A stretch of 36,740 nucleotides of DNA from Thermoplasmatales archaeon (GCA_030595715.1 JAUVCN010000017.1:1-36740), one strand, 5' to 3'; numbered from the stretch's first letter, positions 8,854 through 18,180 are shown. Made by a program: numbers and translations. The notes: generated from the letters alone by a model not told the origin.

Positions 8854-10047
8854 TTGGAGATAGGTCTTGTTGGTAAACCGAATGTTGGAAAGTCCACTTT
8901 CTTTGAGGCTTCCACGCTGGCCGGAGTTGAGATCGCCAATTATCCATTTACAACGATCAAAGCGAACAAGGGAATGGGTTATCTGAGAAGTCCTGACCCG
9001 GGAAAGGATCTTGGTGTAACAAGCCAGCCAAAGAACTCCATCGTACTCGGGGATACAAGACTCGTTCCCGTGGAATTACTTGATGTGGCAGGCCTCGTTC
9101 CCGACGCTCATACAGGGAAAGGGTTGGGGAACCAGTTCCTCGATGATCTCAGACAGGCCAAGGCATTGATACATGTGATCGATGTTTCCGGGTCCACCGA
9201 TGAGGAGGGAAATCCCATCGATGTCGGGGATCACGATCCAACCAATGATATCGATTTCCTCGTGTCGGAGATAGACCATTGGTTCCATTCCATTATAATC
9301 AAGGACTGGACCAAGTTATCGAGGCAATGTGAGTCATCTCACACACCTATAGACAGGATACTGGCCGAAAAGGTAACAGGATTGGGCATCAACATCCACC
9401 ATATTGCAGATGCGATGCATCACCTCGAACTGGATGAGAAACCAACTCGCTGGTCAGAGAATGAGATAATGGAACTTGCCAAGGCCCTGAGGAAATTCTC
9501 GAAACCAATGATCATCGCAGCGAACAAAGCCGACAAGGCCACCGATGAGCAGATAGAGGCATTGAAAGAGGCTGCCGGGGAATATCTGGTAATACCAACC
9601 TGTTCCGAGGCAGAGATGGCACTCCGGAAAGCTGACAAGGCCGGGCTCATAGAATACATACCTGGCAGTTCAACCTTCGAGATCAAACAAAAGGACAGAC
9701 TAAGCGTCCCCCAGATCAAGGCATTGGATAGGATACAGGGTGTACTGGACAGGTTTGGTTCCACCAATGTCCAGAAGGTTCTGGAACGAGCTGCATACGA
9801 GCTGCTGGAATTGATCGTGGTCTACCCCGTTGAAGATGAACATCATTATACTGACCATGATGGAAGGATACTGCCGGACGCTCATCTTCTACGGAAAGGA
9901 TCTACCGCCAAGGACCTAGCTTATGTGGTCCATACCGACCTTGGTGATCATTTTATCAGGGCCATCGACTGCCGCACCCAGAGAGCGATAGGAGCGGATC
10001 ACGAGCTATGCGATGGCGATGTTGTAAAGATCCATTCCAATGCTTGA
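8854..10047 (+). CDS. OBG-type GTPase/ATPase, YchF-related, with TGS domain
   Basis: A 397-residue P-loop NTPase of the OBG family. G1 is GKPNVGKST (residues 7-15), the switch region PFTTIKAN is at 31-38, G3 is DVAG (77-80) and G4 is NKAD (224-227). The C-terminal roughly 80 residues form a TGS-like domain ([10 protein letters not shown] through [10 protein letters not shown]). The family associates with ribosomes. The start is TTG at 8854, fixed by the conserved first motif beginning at residue 3; AAGGACGGGGG is upstream. It lies 42 bases after the SelB-like gene and 14 before polB, so the three are probably cotranscribed. The exact subfamily (YchF versus archaeal Ygr210-like) is less certain than the family. 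Confidence 0.9.
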   Translation: MEIGLVGKPNVGKSTFFEASTLAGVEIANYPFTTIKANKGMGYLRSPDPGKDLGVTSQPKNSIVLGDTRLVPVELLDVAGLVPDAHTGKGLGNQFLDDLRQAKALIHVIDVSGSTDEEGNPIDVGDHDPTNDIDFLVSEIDHWFHSIIIKDWTKLSRQCESSHTPIDRILAEKVTGLGINIHHIADAMHHLELDEKPTRWSENEIMELAKALRKFSKPMIIAANKADKATDEQIEALKEAAGEYLVIPTCSEAEMALRKADKAGLIEYIPGSSTFEIKQKDRLSVPQIKALDRIQGVLDRFGSTNVQKVLERAAYELLELIVVYPVEDEHHYTDHDGRILPDAHLLRKGSTAKDLAYVVHTDLGDHFIRAIDCRTQRAIGADHELCDGDVVKIHSNA

Positions 10048-10061
10048 CAAGGTGATCATAT

Positions 10062-12569
10062 TTGAAAGAACAGGTCCTTGTGATCAGCGGCCATTACATA
10101 AGGAAAGGAGATGGCGTCAGGATCGAGCTCTTCTGCCGCGGCATGGATGGAACATCATACACGCTTTTAAAGGATGATATCAGACCTTATTTCTATATTG
10201 TTGAGCCGAAGGATGAGGTCAGGGATAGTTTGGGATCGGACCCCGAGGTCCTTGATGTCGAGGACAGGGTCCTCTGGACCGCCGGACGGGATATGAACAC
10301 AGTGAAGGTCACGATCCGATTCCCTTTCGATGTTCCAAAATACAGGAAGAAATGGGGTGAAAAGGGATACCAGATCCTTGCGGCCGACATTCCTTTCATC
10401 TACAGGGTGTTCTATGATCTTGATCTTGGAAGTTATCTCGAAATGGAAGGAGAACAGATAGAGGATGACCGATACTCCACTGACAAGGTCGTGAAGGTAT
10501 CACATCTCAGGTCTATCGAACCATTCCCTATCAAGTTGAAGGTTCTCTCCTTCGACATAGAGAACTCGATCAGGTCCGGCGAACTATATATGGTCGGTCA
10601 TTCAACGGCCTGGTTGCATCTCGATGATGTATCGGATATCAATTCCGATCATATCGTACCCGGAGATGACGTGGAAGATATGATGGTGAGGGAGGACCTT
10701 GTCATCCAGGGGCTTGAGGACATCATATTATCCGAGGATCCGGATGTGATAACCGGTTACAACATCGATGGATATGATATCCCGCATTTGATGAAAAGAG
10801 CATCGACCATTTCATTGGAAGGCATCAGAATGGGGCGGGACGGTTCCTTCGTCGATAATCAAGGATTCAGGTCATGGAGGGCGAAGGGCAGGATAATAGT
10901 CGATGCCTGGTGGGAAGCAAAGAAGGCCTTCAGACCCAAGAAGGAATCACTGGAAGCCGTTTCTCGGCTACTCTTCAATGAAGGTAAAGATGACATCGAT
11001 ACATCCATTATCGAGCAAGAATGGGCAAATAGAAAGGACGAAGTGATCAGATACTGCGAACGGGACGCTGAACTTGCTCTTCGCGTTCTCGATCGAACAA
11101 TGTCGATCAAGAAGGCCATGGCCCTTTCATATGTTGCCCAACTACCTCTCTACGATGTCCTGTCGGGGTCCACATCCAACCTTATCGATTCCATCCTGAT
11201 AAGAGAGGCTGACAGGAAGGATATCGGCATACCATTGACGAGAAGGGAAAAGAAGACATCCAAGATAGAAGGTGCCTACGTCCATTCCATCGATCCCGGT
11301 CTGTATCACTGGGTGATAGTCCTCGATTTCAGATCGATGTATCCTTCTCTGATGATCGAGAACAATATCTGTTTCACAACACTTACAGGAGTGGAAGATG
11401 GAAATATCCCATCACCCATCCCCGGAGTATTCTTCAAACCCGCAGAGAAAAGAAAAGGGCTTATCCCGGTCATTCTGAAAAAACTGATGGATGACAGGAT
11501 CTCGGCCAAGAGGTCCATGAAGGAAGCGATCGACCCTTCGGACAAGGAGTTCTACAACGGATTGCAGGAGGCTTTGAAGGTCCTCATGAACTCGTTCTAC
11601 GGTGTCTTTGCCTCATATTTTTACAGGTTCACCGACAGGTCCATCGGATCTTCCATCACTGCCTATGCCAGAGAAAATATCAAGTCCATCATCTCAACGT
11701 TGGAACAAGAGGGCATGGATGTGATCTACTCCGATACCGATTCGGTTTTCGTCAGATCGCCCTTTGATGACCTCGATGGCACCATGAAGGCCGGAAACGA
11801 ACTTTCAACTAGGTTCACTGATGGAGCGAGGGTACTGGAGTTCGAGAAGGTGTTCTCATCTTTCTTCACCCATGGCAAGAAGAAGAGATACGTGGGTAAG
11901 GTCGTATGGCCGAAGGAGGACCTTGTTGTCAGAGGATACGAAATGAGAAGGACGGACTCCTTTGACGTACAGGGTGAAGCCCTTTCAAAGATATTCGAGA
12001 TGATCCTGTCAGGAAAAATAGATGCTGCTCTTGACTTTGCAAAGGAGGTTGTCGGTTCGATCAGGAACGGGGAGGTTCCCCTCGATAAACTGGTAATATC
12101 TCGATCGGTGCAGGAAGTGGAGGAACATAAGATCAGGGAGAAGTACAAGAATCCGGACTCCATGGCAAATATCCAGGCCCTCAGAAAAGCAAGAAAGCTG
12201 GGGATCGAACTTGTCCCCGGAATGAAGGTCTCATGGATCGTTGTCAATGCTAAGGCAAAACCCCAACATGTGGAACCTTACACAGACAGCAAGGATTTCG
12301 ATTTCGAACCTGACCATCAATATTATGCAGAAAGATTGGCCTCGACACTTTCCAGGGTGACAGAGGTATTCGGCCTGGAGGAAATGGAACTCCTTAAAGG
12401 TGTTTCCCAATCATCCCTGTTCGATGATTTCAATGAAGAACCCAAGCAGTCAGGCGATGATAAGGAGATCGGCCAGAGACCCTCCGTTGCGAATGAAGAT
12501 CATCATATCGAGCATAAGGAAAAAGATGATAAGGAGCAAGGTCCGATAACCCTCGATAACTGGATGTGA
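10062..12569 (+). CDS. polB: Family B replicative DNA polymerase
   Basis: An 835-residue proofreading DNA polymerase. Exonuclease motifs are SFDIE (Asp165, Glu167), GYNIDGYD (about 232-239) and YCERD (331-335). Polymerase motifs are LDFRSMYPS (421-429, Asp422), KVLMNSFYG (506-514) and YSDTDS (556-561), and the thumb-region KKRYVGK is present. All catalytic residues are intact. The C-terminal tail is acidic and low in complexity, with QSSLFDDF (783-790) resembling a PCNA-binding PIP box and a final TLDNWM resembling a second, degenerate one (inference). The start is TTG 10062, with AGGTGAT at ideal SD distance. The gene is 14 bases after the YchF-like gene and 7 bases before the FtsZ-like gene, indicating an operon. 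Confidence 0.97.
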   Translation: MKEQVLVISGHYIRKGDGVRIELFCRGMDGTSYTLLKDDIRPYFYIVEPKDEVRDSLGSDPEVLDVEDRVLWTAGRDMNTVKVTIRFPFDVPKYRKKWGEKGYQILAADIPFIYRVFYDLDLGSYLEMEGEQIEDDRYSTDKVVKVSHLRSIEPFPIKLKVLSFDIENSIRSGELYMVGHSTAWLHLDDVSDINSDHIVPGDDVEDMMVREDLVIQGLEDIILSEDPDVITGYNIDGYDIPHLMKRASTISLEGIRMGRDGSFVDNQGFRSWRAKGRIIVDAWWEAKKAFRPKKESLEAVSRLLFNEGKDDIDTSIIEQEWANRKDEVIRYCERDAELALRVLDRTMSIKKAMALSYVAQLPLYDVLSGSTSNLIDSILIREADRKDIGIPLTRREKKTSKIEGAYVHSIDPGLYHWVIVLDFRSMYPSLMIENNICFTTLTGVEDGNIPSPIPGVFFKPAEKRKGLIPVILKKLMDDRISAKRSMKEAIDPSDKEFYNGLQEALKVLMNSFYGVFASYFYRFTDRSIGSSITAYARENIKSIISTLEQEGMDVIYSDTDSVFVRSPFDDLDGTMKAGNELSTRFTDGARVLEFEKVFSSFFTHGKKKRYVGKVVWPKEDLVVRGYEMRRTDSFDVQGEALSKIFEMILSGKIDAALDFAKEVVGSIRNGEVPLDKLVISRSVQEVEEHKIREKYKNPDSMANIQALRKARKLGIELVPGMKVSWIVVNAKAKPQHVEPYTDSKDFDFEPDHQYYAERLASTLSRVTEVFGLEEMELLKGVSQSSLFDDFNEEPKQSGDDKEIGQRPSVANEDHHIEHKEKDDKEQGPITLDNWM

Positions 12570-12576
12570 TCTTTTC

Positions 12577-13554
12577 ATGAGGGACCTTTTCATCGCTTCA
12601 CTTGACGATCGGTCGGATAGATTGTTGAAACGATTGTCCTCATTGCTTACAGGGTGCAGGTATCCTCTTAAGGTCAGATATTCTGACGATGACCATTGGG
12701 AAACCATCACCGATATCGACCATGACACCCTAGATCATGATCTATATTCCATGGAACGTATGAAAGAGGGAGAAATTCTCTTCTCTTCTCTTGGGGGTGT
12801 AGGGAAGAACCCCAATCACAGGACCTCGGCACATCAACTGAAGAATTCTGAGGTCCAGGTCCTTGATGAACTTGGTGATCACATCGGAAGAGGGGACATG
12901 GTCCTGATCTTCATGGACATGGACAGGAAGATGGGGCATGTCTCGGCCCAATATCTCTCGGAGATGTCCATTTCACAGGGTGCATTCTCGATCGGATTCA
13001 TAATAAAAACAGGGTACTTCAAGGATATCAAGGAGATAGAGGACCTGAATCGGGAATTGATATCGCTTTCCGGTTCATTCAATGGCCTTACAGCGATACC
13101 ACCTGTCGTTACAAGGGAAGGAAGGAATGTGGACATCGCCCATATGATCCGCCATCTCACCGATATGGCATTCACCCCGGGTGTTGTCAATCTCGATCAA
13201 GCTGACCTTATGCTCACATCAAAGGGGGGAGCTCTACTTATCATGACATGGGGAGCCGCGATACCGGGGGGGAACAAGGCCACCACATCCGTCAAGGATG
13301 CTCTTACAAGGCCATTATGCGATCTTGACCTTAGGTCTGTTAGAAAAGCACTTGTCAATGTGGTGGGAAGCGGTGATCTTACACTGGAAGATTCTCTTGT
13401 GGCTTCCGAGGCTCTCAGGAAAAAGATCAGATCGAATGCCAACATCATATGGGGAGTGAACATTGTTGAGGGAATGGAGGAGGACATGGAGGTCTTCCTG
13501 ATACTGGCAACGACCCCTATGGAACTCCTTCTTCACTGGTATAGCAAGAACTGA
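12577..13554 (+). CDS. FtsZ-like tubulin-superfamily protein lacking the GTP-binding signature
   Basis: The C-terminal half resembles FtsZ closely: VVNLDQAD (203-210) matches the T7 catalytic loop with its Asn and two Asp, followed by SKGGALLIMTWG, NKATTSVKDALTRPL, ALVNVVGSGDLTLED and ANIIWGVNI. The N-terminal half keeps the shape but not the chemistry. GDMVLIFMDMDRKMGHVSAQ aligns with the FtsZ segment that should contain GGGTGTG, and the first glycine-rich loop is also missing. It therefore probably does not bind GTP as FtsZ does, though it might cap or modulate a true FtsZ or CetZ filament (inference). It starts 7 bases after polB and meets the minus-strand TPR gene tail to tail, 3 bases apart. 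Superfamily call is good; function unknown. Confidence 0.75.
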   Translation: MRDLFIASLDDRSDRLLKRLSSLLTGCRYPLKVRYSDDDHWETITDIDHDTLDHDLYSMERMKEGEILFSSLGGVGKNPNHRTSAHQLKNSEVQVLDELGDHIGRGDMVLIFMDMDRKMGHVSAQYLSEMSISQGAFSIGFIIKTGYFKDIKEIEDLNRELISLSGSFNGLTAIPPVVTREGRNVDIAHMIRHLTDMAFTPGVVNLDQADLMLTSKGGALLIMTWGAAIPGGNKATTSVKDALTRPLCDLDLRSVRKALVNVVGSGDLTLEDSLVASEALRKKIRSNANIIWGVNIVEGMEEDMEVFLILATTPMELLLHWYSKN

Positions 13555-13557
13555 AAC

Positions 13558-14331
13558 TCATTTCAGTGTTCCCATCCTACCACAATCGGGACACTCGAAT
13601 CGATATGGTCTTTCTTCACTGTATATCGGTATCTCCTCACCGCATCGACATTGGATGGAACCTACAGGCCCATCTTCATCGTCCCCCCACGATTCCACCT
13701 CATCGATGTCCTCATCATCTCCCCAATCCTCGGACTCATCTCCCCCATCATCATCATCGAAAAGATCGTCGTCGAGTAAGGATCCGCCTCTGCGCCTTGG
13801 CGGAAGGTCGGGTTCCTCTTCGGGTAGAGGTTCTTTATCGGAAGTTTCCTCATCTTCAACATGATCGGTGAAATCTGCCTTGAACACAGGTTTTACCGAT
13901 GGGTCCTCTTTGAACAGCGCCGGACCTTCCTGATAGATCTCCTGTACCGTTTCCTCCATTTCCGATATCATCTTGTCCAGGCATCTTGTGAAACGGGTCC
14001 GGACCCTTTCCTGGGACGGGTCCAGATCAAGGGATTTGTAGAAACATGCCAGGGCAGGTCTGGACCTGTCATTGTCCATAAGTATGCAACCCTTGGAATA
14101 CCACACTTTCGGTGCATTGTCATCGATGGAGAGCGCCTCATCTATCTCCTTGATGGATTCCTCGATCCGTCCCAATTTGGAAAGGATCACACTTCTTGAT
14201 GTGTGGCTTTCAGCATCATCAGGTTCAAGTTCTACCATGTCCACTGCTACTGCAAGTGCAAGGTCAAGATCACCATCCGCTATGGCTGAATCAAGCTCTT
14301 TCTTCAGACGTTCCTTTTTCGAGACAACCAT
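13558..14331 (-). CDS. TPR-repeat protein with acidic linker and C-terminal zinc ribbon
   Basis: The 257-residue product starts with about three tetratricopeptide-like helical hairpins (residues 1-125, for example LALAVAVDMVELEPDD, ESIKEIDEALSIDD, PALACFYKSLDLDPSQ). A very acidic, disordered linker follows, with a small basic patch PPRRRGG. It ends in a zinc ribbon with CRCGEE and CPDCG cysteine pairs. Such a layout suggests an adaptor that recognises a partner protein or nucleic acid, but no specific role can be assigned. ATG 14331 was chosen over an in-frame start 45 codons upstream because AAGGTGATCAT gives a perfect SD; the longer form would also have an odd cysteine-rich leader. Confidence 0.8.
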   Translation of the reverse strand: MVVSKKERLKKELDSAIADGDLDLALAVAVDMVELEPDDAESHTSRSVILSKLGRIEESIKEIDEALSIDDNAPKVWYSKGCILMDNDRSRPALACFYKSLDLDPSQERVRTRFTRCLDKMISEMEETVQEIYQEGPALFKEDPSVKPVFKADFTDHVEDEETSDKEPLPEEEPDLPPRRRGGSLLDDDLFDDDDGGDESEDWGDDEDIDEVESWGDDEDGPVGSIQCRCGEEIPIYSEERPYRFECPDCGRMGTLK

Positions 14332-14417
14332 ATGATCACCTTCGGGAATAGCTAAACTGGCGCAACAGCCAATTCTTCTCATTGGATATAATCCTGTGCA
14401 TTTCGGATCATCTCGTA

Positions 14418-15182
14418 TTATCTGTTCTTGATCGCTGTAAGGACCAGCAGGATATATGACCCCCACCCAAGGACCTTGCCGGTCAAGTATAGATCGCCAT
14501 CAAGGAGCTTCTGCGATCCATTGCCGAATTCATCGACGAGTTGTGATGAACCATTGCTTATATTCTCGAGTTCGAGATCACTGCCATCTTCAAGGATCCT
14601 TTCTACGGTCGATGAGAACAATTCATCGGCTTCATTGAACGAGGCTATGGCCTCTTCCATATCGTTTTCACACCCCTCACCCCCTGGCCATGGAAAAAGC
14701 TGGTCAATGGACTTCAGATCACCCACATCCTTTCCAAGGGACAGGTCCCTGATGATCTCCCACATGAAGGATCCGTTCCTGGTGGAATAGAGAGCGGGTC
14801 TTGATAACTGTGAAAGGACAAGCTGGATGAGATTGGCATGGTCCCGGTCCAATGCTCTTCTGATCACATATTTCCCGGTGGTATGGAGATGGATCCTTGT
14901 ATCCTCTCCGATGAGCCCCATCCCATACCCCAATCGATCGGACCACTTTGCCTTCTGAAAAGGTCCCGATCTGAATAAATGCCCGGTGAGGTAACTGTCC
15001 AATATCACCGATAACGATGAATGAGGGTCCATCATCCTTCCCTCGGATGTGAATCTGGTATATTCCGAGCAGGGTGTGACCTCTTTGGCCATTGCAGGTT
15101 CCCTTCCTACCGGATCCGGGCGCTCCTGCACGCGGACCATCTTCCAACCATCCATGTTTTCACTACCATCCTGATAATCCAT
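14418..15182 (-). CDS. Conserved-looking hypothetical protein with C-terminal hydrophobic segment
   Basis: I do not recognise this 254-residue protein. Its central region (about 50-130) looks like a compact, selected domain with stretches such as SLSVILDSYLTGHLFRSG, WSDRLGYGMGLIG and TTGKYVIRRALD. The C-terminal third is acidic and helical, and a hydrophobic segment (VLGWGSYILLVLTAI) near the end could be a tail anchor. It lies 35 bases downstream of the GPN GTPase gene on the same strand and probably shares its transcript. No SD precedes the ATG at 15182, so an internal start (for example at the paired Met near residue 50) is possible. Confidence 0.6.
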   Translation of the reverse strand: MDYQDGSENMDGWKMVRVQERPDPVGREPAMAKEVTPCSEYTRFTSEGRMMDPHSSLSVILDSYLTGHLFRSGPFQKAKWSDRLGYGMGLIGEDTRIHLHTTGKYVIRRALDRDHANLIQLVLSQLSRPALYSTRNGSFMWEIIRDLSLGKDVGDLKSIDQLFPWPGGEGCENDMEEAIASFNEADELFSSTVERILEDGSDLELENISNGSSQLVDEFGNGSQKLLDGDLYLTGKVLGWGSYILLVLTAIKNR

Positions 15183-15217
15183 GGACCGTTAATATCTGTT
15201 ATCCCTTGAATATGAGA

Positions 15218-16027
15218 TCACAGTGGCATGCTCTCGTCAAGATCGCCATCACTTACGGGTAGGTCATCACCTGCCCCATAGGTCAGTTGGACCACCTCGT
15301 ATATCCTGTCTATCCCGGTCCCATTCGCAGAAGATACAGGGAAAAGTTTAGATGCCACACCCAGGTCCTCAAGCGTCCTGTTGATGCCAACTGCGAGTTC
15401 GGTGGACAGGGAGGGGGACGCTCTGGTCTCCTCCAGCAGATCGTTCATAAGGATATCCGGATAGTTCTGCCATCTGTTTATCCTCTCGATCATCTCAGGG
15501 TCCATCATGTCAGCCTTGGAAAGTACTTCGAGTGAAGGTATCTGGAACCTCAAACGTGAAAGTGATGAGAGCATCAGCTGACTGACGAACCCGGAAGGTG
15601 TTCTGGCGTTGAATGGATCGATAAGGTACAGCAGATATGATTGTGGAACCAGGGAGCTGACGATCTCCTTTGCAGCTTCCCTGAATGTGAACAGTTCCAT
15701 CTGGCCGGGAGTATCGAATAGAATATACTTCTCATCCGTGAGATCAAGAGATGATTTGATCCTTGATTTGTATATTGCAAGCATGTCCGCGGCAACGATC
15801 TGTGCACCGTTGGGGCCAAGTTTGTACTCCTCCATCACATCTGCCAGGGTTATCCAATCCCTCACATCCACATCAGGTTCATACGGGATCAGGTCCGAAC
15901 CCGGATCGAGGTTCACTATCTGATTGGGCAGACCGCCCTGGTCCATCCAATTTGCCATAGCCGCTACCAGTGTGGATTTTCCACATCCAGCGGTTCCGAG
16001 CACGAATATACCAACAGTATCTTGCAT
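15218..16027 (-). CDS. GPN-loop GTPase
   Basis: A 269-residue GTPase of the GPN family, dimeric enzymes that use an inserted Gly-Pro-Asn loop; eukaryotic relatives help assemble RNA polymerase II. Visible motifs are G1 GTAGCGKST (11-19), the GPN loop GPNGA (71-75), G3 DTPGQ (105-109) and G4 SKAD (170-173). It starts 3 bases after the stop of the ubiquitin-like gene. Its SD, AGGAGGA, is formed by the two terminal glycine codons of that gene, so translation is coupled. The role in archaea is not established. Confidence 0.93.
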   Translation of the reverse strand: MQDTVGIFVLGTAGCGKSTLVAAMANWMDQGGLPNQIVNLDPGSDLIPYEPDVDVRDWITLADVMEEYKLGPNGAQIVAADMLAIYKSRIKSSLDLTDEKYILFDTPGQMELFTFREAAKEIVSSLVPQSYLLYLIDPFNARTPSGFVSQLMLSSLSRLRFQIPSLEVLSKADMMDPEMIERINRWQNYPDILMNDLLEETRASPSLSTELAVGINRTLEDLGVASKLFPVSSANGTGIDRIYEVVQLTYGAGDDLPVSDGDLDESMPL

Positions 16028-16030
16028 TAT

Positions 16031-16255
16031 CTATCCTCCTGATGCTACAGAGATGACCTTGAGCTCGCTGTTTCGGACCATGTCTACTGTCTGATCAATG
16101 GGGATGGGTCTCCCATCCTGAAGGACTATCACCCCATCGATGGGTTCGTTCAGCTTCCTTAAAAGATCGATTATTGTCGAACTCATCGGGAGTGATATGT
16201 TCTCGGTCCTTCCGCTTCTGGCGATATCTGCCCTGATCGTCACAAATTCCACCAT
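16031..16255 (-). CDS. Ubiquitin-like small sulfur carrier (ThiS/MoaD/SAMP type)
   Basis: A 74-residue beta-grasp protein ending in Ser-Gly-Gly, the di-glycine tail needed for adenylation and then thiocarboxylate formation or conjugation to lysines. Supporting motifs include DLLRKLNEPIDGVIVLQDGRPIP and the final VRNSELKVISVASGG, laid out as in ThiS/MoaD. It could supply sulfur for tRNA thiolation, molybdopterin or thiamine, or act as a protein modifier; no E1-like enzyme is in the window to decide. ATG 16255 is preferred over 16273 because GGGGAAGGA lies just before it. Its GGA GGA codons double as the SD of the GPN gene. Confidence 0.82.
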   Translation of the reverse strand: MVEFVTIRADIARSGRTENISLPMSSTIIDLLRKLNEPIDGVIVLQDGRPIPIDQTVDMVRNSELKVISVASGG

Positions 16256-16331
16256 GTGTCCTTCCCCGGTCATCTTCTATGCTGACCTGATGAAAGACCT
16301 AATTTAATACTTTCCCCATTTCAGATCAATA

Positions 16332-16994
16332 TCACTCTTTTACCAGATAAGTGATCAGATTGCCAGATAGGTCATCCCTTCTGGAAAGAAGTGAGACCAT
16401 GAAAGAAGTAATAAGGATGCCCAGTCCGACACCCATTGGGAAGCCGGCCAGGATCCTGGTGGGATTCGTGCTCTCATATGAAAGACCCCAGGGAAGCAAT
16501 GACATCGTTGACATTGCCTGAATACCACCATCCAGAGCTGTGGGGGTCAGGAGGAGGATTATGGAAGCGGTGAAAAGGACCGCCGGATGCTTCCGGAAGA
16601 AACCTTTTCTCGACCCCTTTGGCAGTATTGAAGTGAACACCAGCGAAGGATGATCATGGGCTACTGCCCTTGTTAGCAGAAGTGCTCCGAGGAACACACC
16701 GATGAAGATCGCCACATCCCTGGTGCAAACAGGCATCTGATTGCCGTTGATGATCAATGTCCGATCCATGATCTGATGACAGTTCAGGTCTCCGAAAGTG
16801 TATATCGCTTTTGGGAACAGGTCCATATCCTTCCACCTATCCTGATGATCTATCCAATTGGCATTTGCATCAAGGTCAGTGACCGTCCCTTCGGGAACCG
16901 AAAGTGGCGCAAGGAACAGGGATATTACCAGCATGAGGGCAAGAAATGCGATAAATACCGGGACCCTGTGGACGAATCGGCTTGTCAGGACCAT
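16332..16994 (-). CDS. DUF2085-family membrane protein
   Basis: A 220-residue multi-pass membrane protein. The segment FGDLNCHQIMDRTLIINGNQ followed by MPVCTRDVAIFIGVFLGALL matches the DUF2085 signature (CHQ, then PVC near the next membrane helix). Hydrophobic helices lie at about 12-31, 94-112, 136-152, 181-202. The function of this family is unknown; the paired cysteines facing one side could bind metal or be redox active (inference). It stands between the ubiquitin-like gene and the acyl-CoA dehydrogenase on the same strand. Confidence 0.72.
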   Translation of the reverse strand: MVLTSRFVHRVPVFIAFLALMLVISLFLAPLSVPEGTVTDLDANANWIDHQDRWKDMDLFPKAIYTFGDLNCHQIMDRTLIINGNQMPVCTRDVAIFIGVFLGALLLTRAVAHDHPSLVFTSILPKGSRKGFFRKHPAVLFTASIILLLTPTALDGGIQAMSTMSLLPWGLSYESTNPTRILAGFPMGVGLGILITSFMVSLLSRRDDLSGNLITYLVKE

Positions 16995-17040
16995 GACCGA
17001 GGAACACGGACCCCTGATATATCCCTGATGGTCATTCTAA

Positions 17041-18180
17041 TTATAATCCGAGCTTTTTGGCTATGACCATTCGTTGGACCTCGGATGTGCCTTCGCCTAT
17101 GGTGTATAATTTCACATCCCTGAAGTACCTCTCCACCGGGTACTCCTTGGTGAAACCATATCCTCCGTGTATCTGGATGGCTTCTGTTGCGGCCTTCACT
17201 GCGGTCTCGGAAGCGAACAGTTTGGCCATGGATGCTTCTTTTCCGAACGATAATCCCCTGTCCTCCATGTCAGCCGCTCTGTAAACCAGTAATCTTGCAG
17301 CTTCGATCTCGGTAGCCATGTTGGCTATCTTCCACTGTATTGCCTGGAACTTGGATATGGGTTTTCCGAACTGTTCCCTCTGCTTGGAATAATCTATGCA
17401 TTCATCAAGAGCAGCCTGGGCAAGGCCAACGGCCAGTGCCCCAATAGCTGTTCTTCCACGGTCGAGGATGCCCATGGCTCCGATGAATCCCTTACCTTCC
17501 TCACCAAGCAAGTTCTCTTTTGGGATCCTGCAGTCCTCGAAATGGAGCTGCGACGTAATGGACCCCCTCAATCCGATCTTGTCCTCATCTCCTCCGTATA
17601 TCAGACCTTCCGTTCCTTTTTCCACGATGAATGCACTGATACCTTTTACTCCCTTGGACTTGTCAGTTTTCGCCATAACCACAATGTATTCAGCCACTCT
17701 ACCGCTTGTTATGAACTGTTTGGAACCATTGATGACCCATTCATCTCCGTCAAGGACGGCCGAGGTCTGAAGTGAACCTGCATCGCTGCCTGCATTGGGT
17801 TCGGTCAATGCCCAGGCAGCTATCCCGACCCCATCCAGTACCATGGGTAGATATTTCCTTCTCTGTTCTTCTGATCCCATCTCATATACATGTCCCACAC
17901 CGAGAGTATTATGGGCTTCCATGGTAAGACCAGTTGAACCGCAAACCTTTCCGATCTCTTCCAGTGCGATCATGTAACTGACTGTATCTATCCGGGAACC
18001 TCCATATTCCGGAGGGATGGTCATTCCCATCAGTCCGAGAGCCCCCATCTTCTTCAAGATGTCCTTCGGGAATATCTCTTTCTCATCTATCTCCTTCGCC
18101 ATCGGTCTGATCTCTTTGTCAGCGAACTCTCTCACCATGTTCTTGATCATCTTCTGTTCCGGGGTATAACTGAAATCCAT
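17041..18180 (-). CDS. Acyl-CoA dehydrogenase
   Basis: FAD-dependent oxidation of an acyl-CoA to the 2-enoyl-CoA. The 379-residue protein has the usual three-domain form: AWALTEPNAGSDAG in the middle domain near residue 120, the FAD/dimer region DRGRTAIGALAVGLAQAALD, EATQIHGGYGF-like AIQIHGGYGFTKEYPVERYFRD, and the C-terminal catalytic base in TIGEGTSEVQR (Glu363), as in short-chain and butyryl-CoA dehydrogenases. ATG 18180 was preferred over a GTG two codons upstream because GAGGTG is at better distance. It is divergent from the CoA-transferase operon and so probably part of the same pathway. No electron-transfer flavoprotein genes are present; chain-length specificity cannot be read. Confidence 0.95.
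   Translation of the reverse strand: MDFSYTPEQKMIKNMVREFADKEIRPMAKEIDEKEIFPKDILKKMGALGLMGMTIPPEYGGSRIDTVSYMIALEEIGKVCGSTGLTMEAHNTLGVGHVYEMGSEEQRRKYLPMVLDGVGIAAWALTEPNAGSDAGSLQTSAVLDGDEWVINGSKQFITSGRVAEYIVVMAKTDKSKGVKGISAFIVEKGTEGLIYGGDEDKIGLRGSITSQLHFEDCRIPKENLLGEEGKGFIGAMGILDRGRTAIGALAVGLAQAALDECIDYSKQREQFGKPISKFQAIQWKIANMATEIEAARLLVYRAADMEDRGLSFGKEASMAKLFASETAVKAATEAIQIHGGYGFTKEYPVERYFRDVKLYTIGEGTSEVQRMVIAKKLGL

Noticed and set aside
12577-13554. Canonical FtsZ or CetZ
   Set aside because: The GGGTGTG signature and the first glycine loop are missing, so only an FtsZ-like label is justified.
13655-13864. Serine-rich plus-strand frame opposite the TPR protein
   Set aside because: It is the antisense of the acidic Asp/Glu linker codons and is not an independent gene.
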